Assembly: GCA_947493885.1 (NCBI GenBank)
Contig: CANLTE010000004.1
Coordinates: 1-64,000 of the forward strand
Direction of reading: 5' to 3'
Source of the DNA: an uncultured Maribacter sp.
GTDB taxonomy: Bacteria > Bacteroidota > Bacteroidia > Flavobacteriales > Flavobacteriaceae
DNA length: 64,000 nucleotides
In this document: piece by piece, positions 8,307-19,227 of the stretch
Numbering within the stretch: the stretch's first letter is position 1
Layout of the letters: each line of letters opens with the position of its first letter
Notes under the pieces: model-generated
What the model was told of the DNA's origin: nothing
The model's database searches: none
Seen by the model: the letters and a program-made list of their open reading frames with translations, nothing else
Translations under genes and position numbers: made by a program

Positions 8307-9564
8307 CTCTACCTTCCATTAATTTATTTACTTTAATCTTTACCTCAGATAACGCTGCTTCGTCCTCTGCGTTAGTAAGTACTTGGTCTACCAAATCAAC
8401 AATAGTAGCCATATCATCTTCTTTTAATCCACGAGTTGTAATTGCAGCTGTTCCAAATCTAATTCCTGATGTAATAAATGGTGATTTATCATCAAAAGGA
8501 ACCATATTTTTATTTGCGGTAATATCTGCCAGTACTAATGCTTTTTCAGCATCTTTACCCGAAATATCTTTATTTCTTAAATCAATCAACATCATGTGAT
8601 TATCTGTTCCTCCAGATATAATATTATAACCTTTTGCAACAAATGCTTTAGCCATAGCATCCGCATTCTTTTTTACCTGAAGCATATACGTTAAAAACTC
8701 ATCTGTTAATGCTTCGCCAAATGCAATAGCCTTAGCCGCAATAATATGCTCTAACGGTCCTCCTTGATTTCCTGGAAAAACAGCTAAATTTAACAATGCA
8801 GACATTTTTCTTAAATTCCCATTTTTAAGTTTAATTCCAAACGGGTTATCAAAATCTTTACCCATTAATATTAAACCTCCTCTTGGCCCTCGTAACGTTT
8901 TATGTGTTGTAGTTGTTACTATATGGCAGTGCGGTATTGGATCATTTAGTATTCCCTTAGCTATTAAACCAGCAGGATGCGATATATCCGCTAACAAAAT
9001 GGCATTAACAGAATCTGCAATCTCACGAAATCTCTTAAAGTCAATATCTCTAGAATACGCTGAAGCACCAGCTATAATTAACTTTGGTTGCTCTTTAGTT
9101 GCAATTTCCTGAATTTTATCATAATCCAACATTCCAGTTTTCTCATCTACACCGTAAAAAACTGGGTTATATAGTTTTCCAGAAAAATTTACTGGAGAAC
9201 CATGCGTTAAATGTCCTCCATGAGACAGGTCAAAACCTAAAATAGTATCCCCAGCCTGTAAACAAGCATGATATACTGATGCGTTTGCTTGAGAACCCGA
9301 ATGGGGTTGAACATTAGCATATTCCGCTCCAAACAAAGCTTTCGCCCTATCAATTGCAAGTTGTTCAATTTCATCTACAACCTCACAGCCTCCATAATAA
9401 CGTTTTCCTGGATATCCTTCAGCATATTTATTAGTAAGTACTGACCCCGCAGCTTCCATAACCTGTGGGCTAACAAAATTTTCAGAAGCTATAAGCTCAA
9501 TTCCATGTAATTGACGTTCCTTTTCTGCTTCAATTAATTCAAAAATCTGATTGTCGCGTTGCAT
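8290..9564 (-). CDS. glyA: Serine hydroxymethyltransferase
   Basis: [39 protein letters not shown]...; PLP site [14 protein letters not shown]. Confidence 0.98.
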   Translation of the reverse strand: MQRDNQIFELIEAEKERQLHGIELIASENFVSPQVMEAAGSVLTNKYAEGYPGKRYYGGCEVVDEIEQLAIDRAKALFGAEYANVQPHSGSQANASVYHACLQAGDTILGFDLSHGGHLTHGSPVNFSGKLYNPVFYGVDEKTGMLDYDKIQEIATKEQPKLIIAGASAYSRDIDFKRFREIADSVNAILLADISHPAGLIAKGILNDPIPHCHIVTTTTHKTLRGPRGGLILMGKDFDNPFGIKLKNGNLRKMSALLNLAVFPGNQGGPLEHIIAAKAIAFGEALTDEFLTYMLQVKKNADAMAKAFVAKGYNIISGGTDNHMMLIDLRNKDISGKDAEKALVLADITANKNMVPFDDKSPFITSGIRFGTAAITTRGLKEDDMATIVDLVDQVLTNAEDEAALSEVKIKVNKLMEGRELFNA

Positions 9565-9817
9565 AATGATGTTTTCGATTTAAATAAGGTGCAAAAATAC
9601 AAATTGCCAATGGTTATACATTGCAAAAAAATACATTTGATGATAAATTTATTAAACATAAGTTAACAACCTATGTACCTACAACTAAGCGTGTTTCTTA
9701 TTCTTCTAAAGGTTTTTTTATCGATATAATACGATAGTTTAACGTTTTTCGTTAATATCTAGAATTGTTTTGGCACGGCTGTTGAAACTACGAGTACAAA
9801 TGTTAAATTTTTACATT

Positions 9818-11005
9818 ATGAAGAAATCTATATTTTATGTTGCGATAACAGCATTATTTATTGCATGTGGAGGAGTAAAAAATACTCAAAAAGCCATTAA
9901 TAGTGGAAACTATTCTAATGCTATTAATAGGTCCATTGAAAACTTAGTGGACAACAAAACCAAAAAATCTAATCAGCCATATGTGATTCTTCTTGAGGAA
10001 GCATTCAAAAAAAATGAAGAACGCGAACTTCAGCGCATAAACTATTTACAGAAAGATGGAAACGCTGCTAACCTAGAAGCTATTTACAACTGCTACAGAA
10101 AACTTAAAGGCATTCAAAATAGAATTCAACCTTTACTTCCTTTGGAAATATATGATGAAGGTAGACCTGCTGAATTCCATTTTAAAAATTATGACGATAA
10201 AATTATAGCAACAAAAGAAAACTTATCCAAACATTTATATGACAATGCTATTGGTTTAATTAATACCGCAAGTCATAAAATTGATTATCGCAAAGCTTAT
10301 GACGACCTAATATATCTGCAAAAAATAAATCCAGATTATGCAGATAGCAAAGCAAAAATTGAAGAAGCTCATGCAAAAGGAATAGATTATGTAAAAGTGG
10401 GTATGAAAAATAACACTGACCAAATTATTCCTGTGAAATTAGAAGAAGAGCTATTAAACTTTAATACCTATGGGATTAATGACTTATGGACGGAGTATCA
10501 CAACAATCCATTACCTAATATAACCTATGATTACAAAATGGATGTTGCGCTAAAACAAATTGATATTTCTCCAGAACAGGTTAACGAAAAACAAATTATT
10601 AAGGAAAAACAAATTAAAGACGGAGAGCAATTCGTTTTAGACAAAAACGGAAACGTAGTAAAAGATAGTCTTGGAAATAAAATTAAGATAGATAAATTTA
10701 AAACGGTTCGTTGTAATTTTTATCAGTTTACCCAGTTTAAATCTGCACAGGTAACGGGAGTAGTTACTTATACCGATTTAAAAACAAAACAGCAATTGGA
10801 CAACTATCCATTAACCAGTGAATTTGTTTTTGAACATATTTACGCTAACTATAATGGCGATAAACGTGCTTTAGAAAGTAATCTTATTTCGCTACTGCAA
10901 CGAGCGGCTGTACCTTTTCCTACAAACGAACAAATGGTTTATGATGCTGGTGAAGATTTAAAAGGACGTCTTAAAAGTATAATCACAAAACAGCAGTTTA
11001 ATTAA
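9818..11005 (+). CDS. Hypothetical lipoprotein, possibly TPR-like
   Basis: ORF track starts at 9770, but the internal ATG at 9818 gives a lipoprotein signal (MKKSIFYVAITALFIACGG). Confidence 0.75.
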   Translation: MKKSIFYVAITALFIACGGVKNTQKAINSGNYSNAINRSIENLVDNKTKKSNQPYVILLEEAFKKNEERELQRINYLQKDGNAANLEAIYNCYRKLKGIQNRIQPLLPLEIYDEGRPAEFHFKNYDDKIIATKENLSKHLYDNAIGLINTASHKIDYRKAYDDLIYLQKINPDYADSKAKIEEAHAKGIDYVKVGMKNNTDQIIPVKLEEELLNFNTYGINDLWTEYHNNPLPNITYDYKMDVALKQIDISPEQVNEKQIIKEKQIKDGEQFVLDKNGNVVKDSLGNKIKIDKFKTVRCNFYQFTQFKSAQVTGVVTYTDLKTKQQLDNYPLTSEFVFEHIYANYNGDKRALESNLISLLQRAAVPFPTNEQMVYDAGEDLKGRLKSIITKQQFN

Positions 11006-11016
11006 ACTGCTGTTTT
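10987..11016. terminator. Bidirectional terminator, 30-nt perfect palindrome
   Basis: AAAACAGCAGTTTAATTAAACTGCTGTTTT; contains the stop codon of the upstream CDS. Confidence 0.85.
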
Positions 11017-11412
11017 TTATATCCATTTTGTTAAGTCAGCATCTGCTATTGCTCCATGCGATGCATGAAAAACAGCTTCTTCATTTTTAATAATTAGTAA
11101 TTGCGGAGATTGGTGTAATACCTGAAATTTATACCCTGCTTCATTAGATACATTTCTATTAGCATGTAAATCTATAAAATACAAATCTGCCTGCCCTTTT
11201 TCCAAAGAATAGCTACCTGTAAACATATTTAACACCATTCTACTAATTCCACATGTAGTGGAATGTTTAAATATAATTTGAGTTTTTTCTTTTGATTTTT
11301 TTGATATAGTCTCTAACTGAGACAAATTAGTAAGTGAAATCCAAGGAAGACCTTTTTCTTCTTTTTTATCTCCATCATTTTGCCCTCCAAATAAACTATT
11401 AAATATACCCAT
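11017..11412 (-). CDS. ytxJ: Bacillithiol system redox-active protein YtxJ-like (thioredoxin fold)
   Basis: IIFKHSTTCGISRM...QSPQLLIIKNEEAVFHASHGAI typical of the YtxJ family. Confidence 0.8.
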   Translation of the reverse strand: MGIFNSLFGGQNDGDKKEEKGLPWISLTNLSQLETISKKSKEKTQIIFKHSTTCGISRMVLNMFTGSYSLEKGQADLYFIDLHANRNVSNEAGYKFQVLHQSPQLLIIKNEEAVFHASHGAIADADLTKWI

Positions 11413-11567
11413 AAACTACATTCTTCTTTTATAAACCTTAAACTAAAAACTGCCTAAATGTCTTTATTTACGGAGACTTAGACGTCATCTTGTCAGCTAC
11501 AACACATTGGTCGGATATTTGACATTTAACTTTCAAAAATACGCTATAACATTAAAAGACATCAAAA

Positions 11568-14168
11568 ATGAACTTTAATAATTTTACCATAAAAGCACAA
11601 GAAGCTTTGCAGCAAGCTCAAATTATTGCGCAAAGTCATGAGCATCAACAAATAGAAAACGAACATTTATTTAAGGCAATTTCAGAAATTGATAAAAACG
11701 TTTTACCCTTTATTCTAAAAAAAATAAACGTAAATAATGCTTTAATAAAACAAATTTTAGATAAAGAACTTGAAAGCCTTTCTAAAGTTTCCGGTGGAGA
11801 CATTATGCTCTCTAGAGAAGCAGGAAAAACACTTGGAGAAGCTAATGTAGTTGCAAAAAAAATGGAAGATGAGTATGTTTCTATAGAACATCTTTTAATT
11901 GCCATTTTTAAATCTAAAAGTAAAATATCGCATATTCTTAAAGATCAAGGGGTTACCGAAAAGGGACTACAAACCGCTATCAAAGAACTTCGTAAAGGAG
12001 ATAAAGTAACTTCGCAAACCGCTGAGGACACGTATAATGCTCTGGATAAATATGCCAAAAACCTCAACAAACTTGCAGATGACGGAAAACTAGATCCTGT
12101 AATAGGCAGAGATGAAGAAATACGACGAATTCTTCAAATACTTTCAAGAAGAACAAAAAACAATCCAATGTTGGTTGGTGAACCTGGTGTAGGGAAAACA
12201 GCAATTGCCGAAGGTTTAGCCCACAGAATTGTTCAAGGTGATGTGCCCGAAAATTTAAAAGAAAAAATTGTGTATTCTTTGGATATGGGCGCTTTAATTG
12301 CTGGAGCAAAATATAAGGGCGAATTTGAAGAACGACTAAAATCTGTTATTAAAGAAGTAACTATCTCTGATGGTGATATCGTATTATTTATAGATGAAAT
12401 TCACACTCTGGTTGGTGCCGGAGGTGGTGAAGGCGCTATGGATGCCGCAAACATTTTAAAACCAGCATTGGCTCGTGGTGAGTTAAGAGCAATAGGTGCC
12501 ACAACGCTAGATGAATATCAGAAATATTTTGAAAAAGACAAAGCATTAGAAAGGCGTTTTCAAAAGGTTGTGGTTAATGAACCCGATACCGAAAGTGCAA
12601 TTTCTATTTTACGTGGTATAAAAGAAAAATATGAGACACATCATAAAGTTCGTATTAAAGACGAAGCCGTAATTGCAGCCGTAGAGTTATCACAACGTTA
12701 CATCACGAACCGTTTTCTTCCAGATAAGGCAATAGATTTAATTGATGAAGCTGCCTCCAAATTGCGCTTAGAAATTAATTCAAAACCTGAAGAACTAGAT
12801 GTTTTGGATAGAAAAATAATGCAGTTAGAAATTGAAGTAGAAGCCATAAAACGTGAAAATGACAAAGCAAAACTAAAAGCATTAAATGCCGATTTAGCGA
12901 ACTTAAAGGAAGAGCGAAAAGATATTTTTGCAAAATGGGAAAGTGAAAAATCCGTTGCAGACAATATTCAAAATACAAAACAAAATATTGAAAACTATAA
13001 GTTAGAAGCCGAACGAGCGGAACGCAATGGGGACTATGGCAAGGTAGCTGAACTGAGGTATGGGAAAATTAAAGAAGCTCAAGAAAAGCTAGAGGTTTAT
13101 CAAAAAGAACTAGATAAACAGCAAAATGCTGAAACTTTAATAAAGGAGGAAGTAACTAATGAAGATATTGCGGAAATAGTTGCAAAATGGACAGGTATTC
13201 CTGTGAAAAAAATGATTCAGAGTGAGCGCGAAAAACTTTTAAAACTTGAGGAAGTACTCCATAAAAGGGTGGTTGGACAAGAAGAGGCCATAGAAGCTGT
13301 TTCAGATGCCATAAGACGAAGTCGTTCTGGATTACAAGATGCAAAACGCCCAATTGGTTCCTTTTTATTTCTCGGCACAACTGGTGTTGGTAAAACGGAG
13401 CTTGCTAAAACGCTGGCCGATTACTTGTTTGATAATGAAAACGCAATTACCAGAATTGATATGAGCGAATATCAGGAACGTCACTCCGTTAGCAGACTTG
13501 TTGGTGCGCCTCCAGGATATGTTGGGTATGAAGAAGGTGGACAATTAACCGAAGCCGTTCGTCGGCAGCCTTATTCGGTTGTTTTATTAGATGAAATTGA
13601 AAAAGCACACCCAGATACTTTTAATATTTTACTGCAAGTTTTAGATGAAGGAAGATTAACCGATAATAAAGGTAGAGTTGCAGATTTTAAAAACTGTATC
13701 ATAATTATGACGAGTAATTTAGGCGGACATATTATTCAGGATAAATTTGAAGCTACTGAAAACATTGATGCCGCAACGGAATCTGCTAAAAGTGAAGTAT
13801 TAGGGTTATTGCGCAAAACTATTCGTCCAGAATTTTTAAATAGAATAGATGATATTGTAATGTTTACTCCTTTAAGCAAAAAGGATATTACAAAAATTGT
13901 AGAATTACAAATATCTCAACTCAAAAAAATGCTTATTCAGCAACACATAACTATTGATGCCACACAAGAAGCTGTAAATTTCTTAGCTGACAAAGGTTAC
14001 GATATTCAATATGGAGCTAGACCTATAAAACGAATTATCCAAAAAGAGGTGCTAAATAAACTCTCCAAAGAACTGCTAAAAGGTAGTATAACAGCTGAGA
14101 GCATTGTACTAATTGATGCCTTTGACGAATCTTTAGTTTTCAGAAATCAAAACGAAATTACCGTATAA
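11568..14168 (+). CDS. clpB: ATP-dependent chaperone ClpB
   Basis: Two Walker A motifs ([16 protein letters not shown]), GARPIKR, middle coiled coil, 866 aa. Confidence 0.98.
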   Translation: MNFNNFTIKAQEALQQAQIIAQSHEHQQIENEHLFKAISEIDKNVLPFILKKINVNNALIKQILDKELESLSKVSGGDIMLSREAGKTLGEANVVAKKMEDEYVSIEHLLIAIFKSKSKISHILKDQGVTEKGLQTAIKELRKGDKVTSQTAEDTYNALDKYAKNLNKLADDGKLDPVIGRDEEIRRILQILSRRTKNNPMLVGEPGVGKTAIAEGLAHRIVQGDVPENLKEKIVYSLDMGALIAGAKYKGEFEERLKSVIKEVTISDGDIVLFIDEIHTLVGAGGGEGAMDAANILKPALARGELRAIGATTLDEYQKYFEKDKALERRFQKVVVNEPDTESAISILRGIKEKYETHHKVRIKDEAVIAAVELSQRYITNRFLPDKAIDLIDEAASKLRLEINSKPEELDVLDRKIMQLEIEVEAIKRENDKAKLKALNADLANLKEERKDIFAKWESEKSVADNIQNTKQNIENYKLEAERAERNGDYGKVAELRYGKIKEAQEKLEVYQKELDKQQNAETLIKEEVTNEDIAEIVAKWTGIPVKKMIQSEREKLLKLEEVLHKRVVGQEEAIEAVSDAIRRSRSGLQDAKRPIGSFLFLGTTGVGKTELAKTLADYLFDNENAITRIDMSEYQERHSVSRLVGAPPGYVGYEEGGQLTEAVRRQPYSVVLLDEIEKAHPDTFNILLQVLDEGRLTDNKGRVADFKNCIIIMTSNLGGHIIQDKFEATENIDAATESAKSEVLGLLRKTIRPEFLNRIDDIVMFTPLSKKDITKIVELQISQLKKMLIQQHITIDATQEAVNFLADKGYDIQYGARPIKRIIQKEVLNKLSKELLKGSITAESIVLIDAFDESLVFRNQNEITV

Positions 14169-14192
14169 GTAGTTGCATTATATAATTTTAAG

Positions 14193-14236
14193 AAAAAGAG
14201 AAAAAATATGGTTTAGTTCATATTTTTTCTCTTTTT
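14193..14236. terminator. Terminator hairpin, 18-bp perfect stem
   Basis: AAAAAGAGAAAAAATATG-gtttagtt-CATATTTTTTCTCTTTTT. Confidence 0.85.
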
Positions 14237-14287
14237 AACTACTATACAGCGGACAGATTTTCTATATTCGTGTTAAAATATATTCGA

Positions 14288-14884
14288 ATGTCCACGAAGG
14301 CTGAAAGAACTACAGCATATATCATTGAAACTGTTGCACCTGTTTTTAATAAACATGGTTACATTGGAACTAGTATGAGCGCACTTACGGATGCCACTGG
14401 ACTAACTAAAGGTGCTCTTTATGGTAATTTTGAAAATAAAGAAGCGCTTGCCTTATCTGCGTTTCAATACAACAGTAAACGTTTACTCTCTGCAATTGAT
14501 ACTCAGTTAAACATTGAGGGAACATCGTTGGATAAAATAAATCAATATATATTATTTTACAGAAATTATGATGTTCATACTGCAGATATTGGAGGTTGCC
14601 CAATTTTAAATATTGGCGTAGATGCGCAGCACAACAATAAATTACTTGCAGCCGCAACCAAAGAAACTATTCAAGAAATAGAAGGGAAAATTGCTTTAGT
14701 TCTAGAAAACGGGGTTAATTCAGGTCAACTAAAATTACCTGTAACTCCATTACAATTTGCAAAGCAATTGTACACCATGATTACAGGTGCTGTTGCAATG
14801 GCGACAATGACCAAAGACAAAAAGTATTTAATGAATACGGTAGCCTACCTTAGCGTATTAATCCGTAAAGAAATTCAGAAATAA
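14288..14884 (+). CDS. TetR/AcrR family transcriptional regulator
   Basis: N-terminal HTH GYIGTSMSALTDATGLTKGALYGNFENKEAL; start placed at the internal ATG (ORF opens at 14270). Confidence 0.9.
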   Translation: MSTKAERTTAYIIETVAPVFNKHGYIGTSMSALTDATGLTKGALYGNFENKEALALSAFQYNSKRLLSAIDTQLNIEGTSLDKINQYILFYRNYDVHTADIGGCPILNIGVDAQHNNKLLAAATKETIQEIEGKIALVLENGVNSGQLKLPVTPLQFAKQLYTMITGAVAMATMTKDKKYLMNTVAYLSVLIRKEIQK

Positions 14885-14909
14885 TTCTTTCCCGTTATCT
14901 TATTAATTC

Positions 14910-16484
14910 TTATTCCTGTACAGCCCTAAATATCCAAGTCATATCAGTATAACGACCATTATACTTACTATCTCTAGCTTTACGAGCTTCATCCATAGTA
15001 TCAAATCGTTCTAAATAAACATAGTTATAATTATTAGAACCATATCTAAACGAACCAGGGTTTAGTCCTTTGTTTTTTAATGCTATCATAAATGCATTAT
15101 AATACTTTTGAGTACCGTAGATATTTGCAATTAAATAAAAGCCTGGTTCTATGCTAGTACTAACAACTTCTTTATAGCGCTCCCCTTTCCTAGGTTTAAC
15201 CTCCTCTTTGGTTGCTGCTATTTTTTCCATCTCAGCCTTCTTTTTAGCTTCCTCAAGAACTGCTAATTTTTCTTCGTTTTCCTTTGCTAGTACCACAGCA
15301 TTTAAAGAATCTTTCTTGCGCTGTTGTATAGCCGCTAACTTGGCCTTTTCTTGCTCTTTTAACAATGCTTCCTGAGTTTCTTTTTCTCTTTTAATCCTTT
15401 GAACTTCTACTAATTCAGTTTGTTTTTTAGCTAAATTCAATGAGTCCTCTATACTCTCTAATCGCTCTTTTTCTTGTTTTGCTAAAGCTCTTCTTTCCTT
15501 CCTACTAAGCTTTAATTCTTCTTCAACATTTTCTTCTAACTCCTCCAGCTCATCATTTTCCTCATCGTCAGGTTCCTCAATAGAAGCCTTTTTACCAAAA
15601 TTAAACGCTGTAACAATTTCAAATGTGGGGTCTAAGTCTTTTAGAGTTTCATCTAACCCGTATTCAACCACAATACCTAATGACCATTTTTTAAAAAATA
15701 CACCTCCTAAACCTCCAGATACTCCGTAATAGCTATTATACCCAGCCTGAGCCCAAAACTTACTAGCCACAACCAAAGCGTTTAAGCCATATTGAGTATC
15801 CATATTGGGAATGGACTTTACATACACCATAGGGCTTAACACAGTGTTTGAGCCTCCTAAAGCGAAATCATAAGAAGCCAAGCCTAAATAAACTCTGTCA
15901 TCAGGGGTTCCGCTTTCTTCATCACTAAAATTACGCGTATATAGATTTTCAGAAGTAAGACCTAAACTAAATCTATCTATTTTTAAATTTATTCCAGGAG
16001 CCACTTGTACTACAAAATCATTTGCTATTTGTGCTTGAGGTATATCAATATCCGGATTAGTTACAAAACGATCATCTGCCAATTCTTCTATGTAGCCAAA
16101 AACATTTAACCCAACCCCTAGACTTACTTTAGGACTAAAAACAATATTATAAGCATAATTAAGCGCTCCACCTTGTTGCAAGAAAACACCTGTGTTATGT
16201 TGTATAAAGCCAACTCCAAAGCCCGAAGATTTTCCTAATTTTCCATTATAGTTTACAAATAATGAGGTTGGATCTCCATCTATAGTTTGAAATTGCCATC
16301 TAGACCATAAACCTATGGAGTTCTTATAGTCTCCATTTAGTACATTCGATGGATTTAGTAAACTACTGTTTAAATTAATAGCATTATGCTGCCTGAAATC
16401 CATAGGAAGACTCTCAATCTGAGCATTGGAAGTCACTACAGCAATAAACATAAGAAAAAATACTATTTTTTTAACCATAAGCAA
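14910..16484 (-). CDS. PorP/SprF family type IX secretion membrane protein with charged linker and C-terminal SPOR-like domain
   Basis: Signal peptide, PorP-like N-terminal region (LPMDFRQHNAINLNSSLLNPS), Glu/Lys-rich coiled coil, C-terminal YLIANIYGTQKYYNAFMIALKNKGLNPG. Confidence 0.85.
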   Translation of the reverse strand: MLMVKKIVFFLMFIAVVTSNAQIESLPMDFRQHNAINLNSSLLNPSNVLNGDYKNSIGLWSRWQFQTIDGDPTSLFVNYNGKLGKSSGFGVGFIQHNTGVFLQQGGALNYAYNIVFSPKVSLGVGLNVFGYIEELADDRFVTNPDIDIPQAQIANDFVVQVAPGINLKIDRFSLGLTSENLYTRNFSDEESGTPDDRVYLGLASYDFALGGSNTVLSPMVYVKSIPNMDTQYGLNALVVASKFWAQAGYNSYYGVSGGLGGVFFKKWSLGIVVEYGLDETLKDLDPTFEIVTAFNFGKKASIEEPDDEENDELEELEENVEEELKLSRKERRALAKQEKERLESIEDSLNLAKKQTELVEVQRIKREKETQEALLKEQEKAKLAAIQQRKKDSLNAVVLAKENEEKLAVLEEAKKKAEMEKIAATKEEVKPRKGERYKEVVSTSIEPGFYLIANIYGTQKYYNAFMIALKNKGLNPGSFRYGSNNYNYVYLERFDTMDEARKARDSKYNGRYTDMTWIFRAVQE

Positions 16485-16574
16485 AAAAACAAAAAATAGC
16501 GGTTTTTTATACTATTTTTATATAATAAAAGTTAGAGTAAAAGACTTTGTTATTAAAAGTTAAATACGAAAGTA

Positions 16575-17123
16575 ATGAAATCAATTGTTCGAATTCTATT
16601 TTTTTGTCTCACAGTTACTTTAATTTCTTGTAAAGAAGATAAAGTTGAAGGTGCTGATGTTATTGAGGAAACAAATATAACCACCCTATACCTTATTCGG
16701 CATTCCGAAAAAGACCGTTCTAATCCAGAAAATGTAGACCCAGAACTTACCCAAGATGGTTTAGGTAGAGCAATGCATTGGGCGGAAATTTTAGAAGAAG
16801 TGGAACTAGATGCTATATATTCTACAGATTACAATCGTACATCAATGACCGCTGCTCCTATTTCGGTTAAACAAAATATTGATGTTACCTATTATAATGT
16901 TGAAGACATTACGAGTGAACAATTTTTAGCGGATAACATCAACAAAAATGTATTAGTTGTTGGACACAGTAACTCTACTCCTGAGCTGGTAAACAAACTA
17001 ATTGGACATGACAAATACAGTAGTATTGATGATCACGAAAACGGGGTGCTATTCATAGTTAAAATTATAAACGGTATTGCTTCTGAAAGTAAATTGGAAT
17101 TTAATTGTAACTGCCCGGACTAA
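16575..17123 (+). CDS. Histidine phosphatase family (phosphoglycerate mutase-like) lipoprotein
   Basis: LYLIRHSEKDRSNPE (RHG-type), VVGHSNSTPELV; signal LISCKED. Confidence 0.88.
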   Translation: MKSIVRILFFCLTVTLISCKEDKVEGADVIEETNITTLYLIRHSEKDRSNPENVDPELTQDGLGRAMHWAEILEEVELDAIYSTDYNRTSMTAAPISVKQNIDVTYYNVEDITSEQFLADNINKNVLVVGHSNSTPELVNKLIGHDKYSSIDDHENGVLFIVKIINGIASESKLEFNCNCPD

Positions 17124-17862
17124 CTGTTATATCGCTTATCTCAATTTTAGAAAGTAGTTCTAACGATTTCTCTCTATAAAGCGAATCAATTTTATCAATA
17201 GGGACTTTTAAATCTAAGGCTTTATAATTTTCATAATCTACAAATCGGATTCCATTGATGTACCTTTCGTTATAAGCAACTCTAAACCGCTGCCCTCCGC
17301 CGTTTACATGAAATGAATATGCAAGATAATCTGGCTTAAAAGTTTTTGTATTAAACCAATATATGTAGGTGTCATCAAAATCGTCTCCTCCCCCATTTTC
17401 ACTAAAAGTAACTTCTATTTTATAATATTCCTGCTCTCCAATTTTTGAAGTCCCCAATAATTTTTTGCGTACTGCTGTATCATTTAACCCATAGGGAAGT
17501 TTAACAAAATAATGAACGGAATTAATTGAGTTCATATATTTTTTGGCAGTAGTATCAACAACCTTCACCAAAGAATCATTTATATAACGATTAAGAATAT
17601 TACCAATCTTTATGTCTTTTATGAAAAAGGAATCATTTTTGGTAACTCTTTCTAGTATTTTTTGTCCGTTTGCATACTTTGAAGTGTAATACTTTTTACG
17701 AAACCTAAATGACACCTCATTTTGGGTAAACAATTCTCCTCCACTAACCTGTATACCCTTATCAATCAAAAATTGCGCTGTGATTTCTTTTTTTACATCA
17801 TTTTTACATGAAACAAAACCAAATAAGACCACCGCCAACAAAAAATTACATAATCTATGCAT
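17101..17862 (-). CDS. DUF6503-like hypothetical lipoprotein
   Basis: Lipobox FGFVSC; YYKIEVTFSENGGGDDFDDTYIYWFNTKTFKPDYLAYSFHVNGGGQRFR. Confidence 0.7.
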   Translation of the reverse strand: MHRLCNFLLAVVLFGFVSCKNDVKKEITAQFLIDKGIQVSGGELFTQNEVSFRFRKKYYTSKYANGQKILERVTKNDSFFIKDIKIGNILNRYINDSLVKVVDTTAKKYMNSINSVHYFVKLPYGLNDTAVRKKLLGTSKIGEQEYYKIEVTFSENGGGDDFDDTYIYWFNTKTFKPDYLAYSFHVNGGGQRFRVAYNERYINGIRFVDYENYKALDLKVPIDKIDSLYREKSLELLSKIEISDITVSPGSYN

Positions 17863-17957
17863 AAAATCATTTTATTAACTGTTCGTAAAAAGGAGACTAG
17901 ATTACAAAATATTTTGAATATTATTAAAGTCACCCAATCTTACTAAATTATTGTTCC

Positions 17958-17965
17958 TATTTTTG
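17958..17965 (+). promoter_or_regulatory. Flavobacterial -7-like box upstream of smpB
   Basis: TATTTTTG (TAnnTTTG), 6 nt before the proposed ATG. Confidence 0.4.
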
Positions 17966-17971
17966 CTCTCA

Positions 17972-18433
17972 ATGCAGAAAAACATCAACATAAAAAATAA
18001 AAGGGCTCGTTTTGAATTTGAGTTATTAGACAAATACTTGGCTGGTATTGTATTATCTGGAACAGAAATAAAATCTATTCGCTATGGAAGAGCTTCAATT
18101 ACTGAAAGCTTTTGCGAATTTAATGACCGAGGCGAGTTGTTTATTGTTAATATGCAAGTGGATGAATATTCACACGGTTCTCATTACAATCATAAACCTA
18201 AAGCTGAGCGAAAACTTTTATTAAATAAAAAAGAACTTAAAAAATTGGAACGAGAGGTAAAAACCTCGGGACTCACTATTGTTCCATTAAACCTATTCAT
18301 AAATGATAATGGTCTTGCTAAAATAAATATTGCCTTAGCGAAAGGTAAAAAGCTTTATGATAAAAGAGAAAATATAAAAGACCGCGACAACAAACGAAAC
18401 CTTGATCGTATAAAAAAGAATTTTAATAATTAA
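17972..18433 (+). CDS. smpB: SsrA-binding protein
   Basis: [29 protein letters not shown]..., [18 protein letters not shown] opens at 17951 but MQKN at 17972 fits. Confidence 0.96.
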   Translation: MQKNINIKNKRARFEFELLDKYLAGIVLSGTEIKSIRYGRASITESFCEFNDRGELFIVNMQVDEYSHGSHYNHKPKAERKLLLNKKELKKLEREVKTSGLTIVPLNLFINDNGLAKINIALAKGKKLYDKRENIKDRDNKRNLDRIKKNFNN

Positions 18434-18603
18434 GGTTTTTTTATGTTATAACGGTCCTTTCACTGACCGGTACTATTTAGCTAACAAGCAACTTATTTTT
18501 TTGTGGTTAATTGCAAAACACTACCTAAAACAAATAACACTTTTCATCAGTTCTTTATATCTAAATGTGGCATTTAAATGTCTTGAATTTTTGTTATAAA
18601 AAA

Positions 18604-18619
18604 GTTGAACAAGTTCAAC
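18604..18619. promoter_or_regulatory. Short inverted repeat GTTGAAC-aa-GTTCAAC of unknown role
   Basis: Perfect 7-bp arms, 2-nt spacer. Confidence 0.3.
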
Positions 18620-18630
18620 AAATGGAGCAT

Positions 18631-19227
18631 TTATTTTTTTAAACGCTTAATTTTACTTAAAAACTCGTGTGTTATTCCTAAGTAACTAGACGTTTGTCTA
18701 TCCGTAAGTTTAGCTGCAATTTCAGGATAATTTGATATAAAATAAAAATAACGTTCTTGAGCTGTAAGGCTATGATTTCTGATTAGTCTACGCTGCCAAG
18801 CAACTAATGCTTTTTGGCTCATAATCCTAAATAATTTTTCCACAACTGGAAATTCTTTGTACAAGGCTTCCTTATCAGACTTATTTATCATTACCACTTT
18901 ACTATCCTCTAAAGCCTGAATATTTAACAAAGATGGCGTTTGATTCATAAAACTATCCACATCCATTAACCACCAATCTTTTGAAGCAAAATGAAGCACA
19001 TTTTCATTCCCTTTATTGTCAATGGTAAAAATTCTAAAACAGCCTTCTAACACAAAACCTTCATACTTATAAACACTTCCTTGTCTAAGAACAAAATCCT
19101 TTTTCTTTATACTATTGGGCTCAAAATATCTGCAAATAGTATCTAAATCATTGTCAGATATTTCAACATTTTTTTTAATATTTTGTTTTAGTAAATCGTA
19201 TACCATGGTGTTTTGACCCTGAATCAA
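18631..19227 (-). CDS. Crp/Fnr family transcriptional regulator
   Basis: cNMP-binding-like domain (FVLRQGSVYKYEGFVLEGCFRIF); C-terminal HTH LTDRQTSSYLGITHEFLSKIKRL. Confidence 0.88.
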   Translation of the reverse strand: MIQGQNTMVYDLLKQNIKKNVEISDNDLDTICRYFEPNSIKKKDFVLRQGSVYKYEGFVLEGCFRIFTIDNKGNENVLHFASKDWWLMDVDSFMNQTPSLLNIQALEDSKVVMINKSDKEALYKEFPVVEKLFRIMSQKALVAWQRRLIRNHSLTAQERYFYFISNYPEIAAKLTDRQTSSYLGITHEFLSKIKRLKK

